DNA of 64,000 nucleotides from Sandaracinobacteroides sp041675905. GTDB taxonomy: Bacteria > Pseudomonadota > Alphaproteobacteria > Sphingomonadales > Sphingomonadaceae. Below are positions 60,674 to 64,000 of this stretch, piece by piece (the first letter of the stretch is position 1; every line of letters begins with the position of its first letter). The stretch is from NCBI GenBank assembly GCA_041675905.1, contig JBAYSX010000002.1, forward strand, positions 124,001 through 188,000. Reading direction: 5' to 3'. The position numbers and the translations under genes were made by a program. The notes below the pieces were generated by a model, which saw nothing but the letters and a program-made list of their open reading frames with translations, was not told the DNA's origin and searched no databases.

Positions 60674-61675
60674 ATGAATATATCCAATCCGATTCCCGCC
60701 CTCATCGAGGTGGAAAGGATCATGGCTACCGATCCGGACCATGTGCGTCTCCATCACGACCCGTTATATGCTCATGGCTCGGCATTCATAAATGGCACCT
60801 ATATCGATCTGGACCATGCAGCGATTCCGATCACGGATATGGGTCTGCTGCAGGCCGACGCCTGCTATGACGTCGTCAGTGTCAGCAAAGGGCAGTTCTT
60901 CCGGCTGGATGACCATCTCGACCGCTTCGAGCGTTCATGCGCGAAGTTCCGGCTCCGCAATCCGTACAGTAAAGCAGAAACTGCCGGGATGCTGACCAGG
61001 CTTGTTCAACTCATCGGAGCGCAGTCGGCCTACGTCTGGTGGTTCGTCACGCGTGGGGACATGCCGGAGAAAGGCAGCGATCGCGGCAAACCGGACGCCT
61101 ACGAAAACCGTCTCTATGCATTCGCGCTGCCCTATGTGTTCATTGCAGACGACGAGCAGCGCCGCCGCGGGCTCGACGTGATGATATCCAGGAAGCACAT
61201 CCGCATTCCACCCAGGGCTGTTGATCCCACCGCGAAGAACTTTCACGGTATGGATACGAGGTTGTCCCTGTTCGAAGCCACGGACCAAAACGCGGACTGG
61301 TGTGTTCTGTGCGATGCGCAGGGCAATCTGACCGAGGCGGCCGGGGCCAATATCTTCGTGGTCAAGGACGGCGAACTATATACGCCCGCATCCGGTTGCC
61401 TTGAGGGAATTACCCGTAAAACGATCTTCGACCTCGCCGCCGAACTCCGGATTCCGGTCCACCGCCGCGATATTCCGGCGGATTTTCTGCGCAATGCCGA
61501 CGAAGCTTTCCTGACTTCCACGGCGGGTGGAATCATGCCGATCCGAACGGTAGACGGGGCGCCTCTGGCCAAGGGCAGCGATAACCGGATCAGCGTAAAA
61601 CTTCATAATCTCTACTGGAACAAGCGCTGGGACGGCTGGCTCGGCACGAAGATCGATTATAATAACTTGTCCTGA
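60674..61675 (+). CDS. Class IV aminotransferase (PLP, BCAT/DAAT fold)
   Basis: A 333-residue fold-type IV PLP enzyme. The catalytic Lys188 is in DPTAKNFHGMD; the phosphate-binding LTEAAGANIFVVKDG near 235-250 and LEGITRKTIFDLA near 260-275 are family hallmarks. Members include branched-chain and D-amino acid transaminases, R-selective amine transaminases and ADC lyase; which one applies is unclear. GGGAGAG precedes the ATG at 60674. It follows the LuxR-type regulator. Confidence 0.9.
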   Translation: MNISNPIPALIEVERIMATDPDHVRLHHDPLYAHGSAFINGTYIDLDHAAIPITDMGLLQADACYDVVSVSKGQFFRLDDHLDRFERSCAKFRLRNPYSKAETAGMLTRLVQLIGAQSAYVWWFVTRGDMPEKGSDRGKPDAYENRLYAFALPYVFIADDEQRRRGLDVMISRKHIRIPPRAVDPTAKNFHGMDTRLSLFEATDQNADWCVLCDAQGNLTEAAGANIFVVKDGELYTPASGCLEGITRKTIFDLAAELRIPVHRRDIPADFLRNADEAFLTSTAGGIMPIRTVDGAPLAKGSDNRISVKLHNLYWNKRWDGWLGTKIDYNNLS

Positions 61676-61718
61676 TACGCTTGATGTATCTGTGTTTTAG
61701 CTGAATTCCAAGCAGGGC

Positions 61719-61790
61719 GTAAACTTCTGACCTGCACCGAGAATTCTGGACCACGCGGATCAGCATTCTCGGTGCAGGTCAGATTTTTAC
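61719..61790. repeat. Long inverted repeat between convergent genes
   Basis: Arms 61719-61744 and 61765-61790 match at 24 of 26 positions, the inner 18 (CTGACCTGCACCGAGAAT and its complement) perfectly, around a 20-base spacer. It lies between the aminotransferase stop and the P450 stop, overlapping the last P450 codons. It could be a bidirectional terminator (TTTTTA after the right arm) or the two ends of a collapsed mobile element. Confidence 0.75.
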
Positions 61791-62995
61791 TTGTCTGGCA
61801 TTGCGTCCCAGACGAGTGGCAGGCTCTGGATCAGCCCAACGGCGCCACCCGATGTGCGGATGACCGCATCCTCCGCAACCGTAAAATCCGGAATGCGTGA
61901 AAACCACGTCTCTAATGCTATCCGAAGCTCGGTTCTTGCCAGTAGGCGACCGGGGCAACCATGAATGCCATTTCCGAATGTTGCGATCTGTCCGGCTTTC
62001 CGGGAAAAGTCCATTTCTCCTGCATCGGGCAACACGCGCCGGTCATATCTGTATGCCATGGTGGGCATGGAAATAATGTCATCTTTTCGGAGCAACTGAT
62101 TTCCGTAATTACAGTCGTTTTTAACAAGCCGGCCCGCGATTGCGATCGGAAAATATCGCAGAAGTTCGTCTACCGCACCGGGGATCAGGGATGGGTCGGC
62201 GCCTATTTGCCGGCGATGCGATTCATTTTCTGCAAGGAATCGGAAAACAAAACCAAGCATGGCTGCCACAGTGTCCAGACCACCAAAGAGCATTTGGGTA
62301 GCGAGATCGAGTGCTTCCGCATTGGTTACCGCCCGATCCTGTACTGTCCCCGACGCAATGGCACTCAGAAGATCCTTCCCCGGGTCTGACCGGCGGGCAT
62401 CGATATAGGGCGTGAGATAATCGTGGAATGACGCATATACTTCCTCCAGCGTCATGGATTGGGGACGCACAACTTCGTCAGCCCAGGATTTAAGCATGGG
62501 AGCATCCGCCATGGGCAGGTCCACCATTCTCATGAACACGCGTATAGGAAGCTGGAAGCAATATTCCTGCATAAACTCGCAGTGACCGCGCTCTCGTACA
62601 GCCTCGATGAGCTCGACCGAGGTCGACCGGATAAATCCCTCCATGTCGCGCACCGCTGTCGGCGACATTGCAGGATTGATCAGGTTACGAAATCCGCGAT
62701 GATGTGGAGGATCAATGGTTTGCGGATGCGTGTGGTATGCCATACCCCGCTCGCGGGGCACCTGTGCAATCCGCGACGAAAAGCGTTCATGATCCGCAAA
62801 TATCTCCTGGAGCGCCTGGCCCCCTACCGCAATCCAATGCCCCCCATTGCGCGTTGTCCAAACCAGATTGGCGTCAGGCGGGACGGATTCGACCAGTCGC
62901 GCCCACGCTGTGTGAAAATCCGACTCGGTATCTGGCAGTGCGTATACATCGATATCGACCACATGTTCTGGATCGACATGATCGGGGATTGGCAT
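61787..62995 (-). CDS. Cytochrome P450
   Basis: A 402-residue bacterial-type P450. The heme Cys347 is in FGNGIHGCPGRLLAR; the oxygen-binding I-helix reads GGLDT (238-242), close to the AGxDT consensus; ExxR is E277LLR280. Class I P450s need a ferredoxin and reductase, not present here. Similar proteins hydroxylate terpenoids or steroids. The ATG at 62995 (MPIPDHVDPEHVVDIDVY) has AGGGAGAATCAGG upstream; an in-frame ATG at 63034 is possible. It follows the KstD-like gene by about 180-220 bases on the same strand. Confidence 0.92.
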   Translation of the reverse strand: MPIPDHVDPEHVVDIDVYALPDTESDFHTAWARLVESVPPDANLVWTTRNGGHWIAVGGQALQEIFADHERFSSRIAQVPRERGMAYHTHPQTIDPPHHRGFRNLINPAMSPTAVRDMEGFIRSTSVELIEAVRERGHCEFMQEYCFQLPIRVFMRMVDLPMADAPMLKSWADEVVRPQSMTLEEVYASFHDYLTPYIDARRSDPGKDLLSAIASGTVQDRAVTNAEALDLATQMLFGGLDTVAAMLGFVFRFLAENESHRRQIGADPSLIPGAVDELLRYFPIAIAGRLVKNDCNYGNQLLRKDDIISMPTMAYRYDRRVLPDAGEMDFSRKAGQIATFGNGIHGCPGRLLARTELRIALETWFSRIPDFTVAEDAVIRTSGGAVGLIQSLPLVWDAMPDK

Positions 62996-63174
62996 ATCCT
63001 GATTCTCCCTCATCCGAAATTCTTGCTCCGGCATTGATGATTACTCATCTGTTATACCACCCAAGGTAGCACAAACTTTCGAAACAACGACTGGATTTTT
63101 GCTTTGGGGGAAAATCGCGCTTTATATATGAGAGTATTCCCACAATCTGAAGGCACAGACGGGGCAATACGGGG

Positions 63175-63204
63175 TGATGGATTGCCCATCCGGACAATCC
63201 ATCA
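63175..63204. repeat. 10-bp-stem inverted repeat after the flavoprotein gene
   Basis: TGATGGATTG / CAATCCATCA, a perfect 10-bp stem with a 10-base loop, starts 15 bases beyond the flavoprotein stop. No T-run follows on the minus strand, so a role as terminator is uncertain. Confidence 0.5.
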
Positions 63205-63219
63205 AAAGCGGCCAATCTA

Positions 63220-64000
63220 TTATGTGCCTGCGGTTTCGGCGCCGTCCGAATCGGCATTAACTGCCGCGATATAACCAAAAGCCATGGCCGGCCCGATTGT
63301 TCCACCCGCCCCGTAGTAAGTTTCCCGCGACGGTGCGGCAATGCAGTTCCCGGCGCCATACAAGCCGCCAATCGGAGTGCCATTGGCGCCCATCACCTGC
63401 GCCTTGTGGTTAATCTGTGGACCGCCGCTGGTGTCGAGAGCGCCGGCCGCCAGAATAATCGCATAATAAGGCCCTTCGCTCCGTATGGGATGCATGGTCG
63501 GATTGGGGTAAGGCGCGACCGGCTCCTTTGTACCTTCTCTCATCGGGGAAAAATAAGCCTGCCAGTCAATGTCATACGCCTGATCACCCCGCGCGAAATC
63601 GACATCCCTTCCAGATTGCGCACTGGTATTGAACGATCGGATTGTCGCCGAAAGATTTTCGGTGAACGATCCCGAAAGATGAACATTTTCAACCCGGTTG
63701 CCCAGCTGGTTCAGCCGCGCCTTTATTTGTACGGTTAATTCTTCCAGGGTTTGACCGGTAAGGACAGAAGATACGTTCTTAGGATCGACCGGTATGGGGT
63801 GATTTCCTCCGAATGCATCAGCGGTTCGGGCATCGTAAATCATGAACAGCAAATGGTTGGGGAACTCCATATTTACCGGATCATATACAAAGTGGATCTC
63901 GGCACGATTATTGTAAGGCCGCTTCTCGTTGACCACCCGTCGGCCATATTTATTGACCATAATCATTGAATCGCCAGGAAGTGCAGATGCACTGATAGTC
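63220..64000 (-). CDS. KstD/fumarate-reductase-like FAD flavoprotein, partial at right edge
   Basis: C-terminal 259 residues of an FAD-dependent enzyme; the N-terminus is beyond position 64000. The C-terminal FAD-binding segment GLYGAGNCIAAPSRETYYGAG followed by GTIGPAMAFGYIAAV is typical of the 3-oxosteroid 1-dehydrogenase/succinate dehydrogenase flavoprotein superfamily. MVNKYGRRVVNEKRPYNNR, which carries the catalytic-region Arg, precedes it. The exact substrate (steroid, terpenoid or fumarate-like) cannot be fixed from this part. It is upstream of the P450 on the same strand and may be cotranscribed. Confidence 0.85.
   Translation of the reverse strand, partial: TISASALPGDSMIMVNKYGRRVVNEKRPYNNRAEIHFVYDPVNMEFPNHLLFMIYDARTADAFGGNHPIPVDPKNVSSVLTGQTLEELTVQIKARLNQLGNRVENVHLSGSFTENLSATIRSFNTSAQSGRDVDFARGDQAYDIDWQAYFSPMREGTKEPVAPYPNPTMHPIRSEGPYYAIILAAGALDTSGGPQINHKAQVMGANGTPIGGLYGAGNCIAAPSRETYYGAGGTIGPAMAFGYIAAVNADSDGAETAGT

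Noticed and set aside
1..64000. CRISPR arrays, rRNA operons, prophage or toxin-antitoxin modules
   Set aside because: No regularly spaced repeats, no 16S/23S/5S segments, no phage structural or integrase genes were found. The lone ribbon-helix-helix gene at 47676 has no adjoining toxin gene.

Overview
The window looks like chromosomal DNA of a GC-rich alphaproteobacterium, most likely of the order Sphingomonadales. The evidence is three secreted proteins with the sphingomonad-type PEPxxWA C-terminal sorting signal, a circularly permuted (two-piece) tmRNA gene of the alphaproteobacterial kind with tag ANDNEAFAIAA, an F0 operon of the alphaproteobacterial order atpI-atpB-atpE-atpF'-atpF separate from F1, and an ATP12-type F1 assembly chaperone. 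No mobile-element gene, CRISPR array or rRNA operon was found.

Layout. 1-9.2 kb: a left-truncated MrpA antiporter gene, a GST, dapE, a CDF transporter, then ychF, pth and rplY on the minus strand (rplY carries an apparent one-base frameshift), two tandem PEP-CTERM proteins and a TraB/GumN protein. 9.3-21.2 kb: glyQ-glyS-ppdK, an alpha/beta hydrolase and an FAD oxidoreductase, all tightly packed, followed by a DsbA-like lipoprotein and smc. 21.4-23.8 kb: F0 ATP synthase. 23.9-31.4 kb: an SBF-like transporter, then a TetR regulator divergent from a three-gene RND efflux operon. 31.4-34.4 kb: a compact minus-strand operon crcB-rluC-HAD-small membrane protein-atp12. 34.6-38.2 kb: a ferric-iron ABC importer with a Fur-box-like site in front. 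38.2-46.9 kb: an alpha/beta hydrolase, a base-compositionally distinct glycan locus (SDR, flippase, MenD-like ThDP enzyme, pyruvyltransferase-family protein, glycosyltransferase) and a zinc alcohol dehydrogenase. 46.9-51.7 kb: prepilin peptidase, a ribbon-helix-helix protein, NUDIX, alanine dehydrogenase, ssrA, TonB-like protein, queuosine-precursor transporter. 51.7-55.1 kb: purQ, purS, a PEP-CTERM protein, a degenerate secreted alpha/beta hydrolase and purC. 55.3-58.7 kb: tRNA-Trp-secE-nusG-rplKAJL, ending at a strong terminator with no rpoB behind it. 58.9-64 kb: accessory catabolic or secondary-metabolism genes (VOC protein, LuxR-type regulator, class IV aminotransferase, cytochrome P450, and a right-truncated KstD/fumarate-reductase-like flavoprotein).

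How genes work together. Most of the window is housekeeping and translation (glyQS, pth, L25, L11/L1/L10/L7-L12, SecE, NusG, tmRNA) plus energy coupling. The best candidate for something undescribed is the low-GC glycan locus. There, a protein that keeps the MenD active-site pattern is translationally coupled (ATGA overlap) to a polysaccharide flippase and sits next to a pyruvyltransferase-family gene, with no menaquinone gene in view. Other points worth checking are the rplY frameshift, the missing rpoB after rplL, a 26-bp-armed palindrome between the aminotransferase and P450 genes, and a secreted hydrolase that has lost its nucleophilic serine while translationally coupled to purC.
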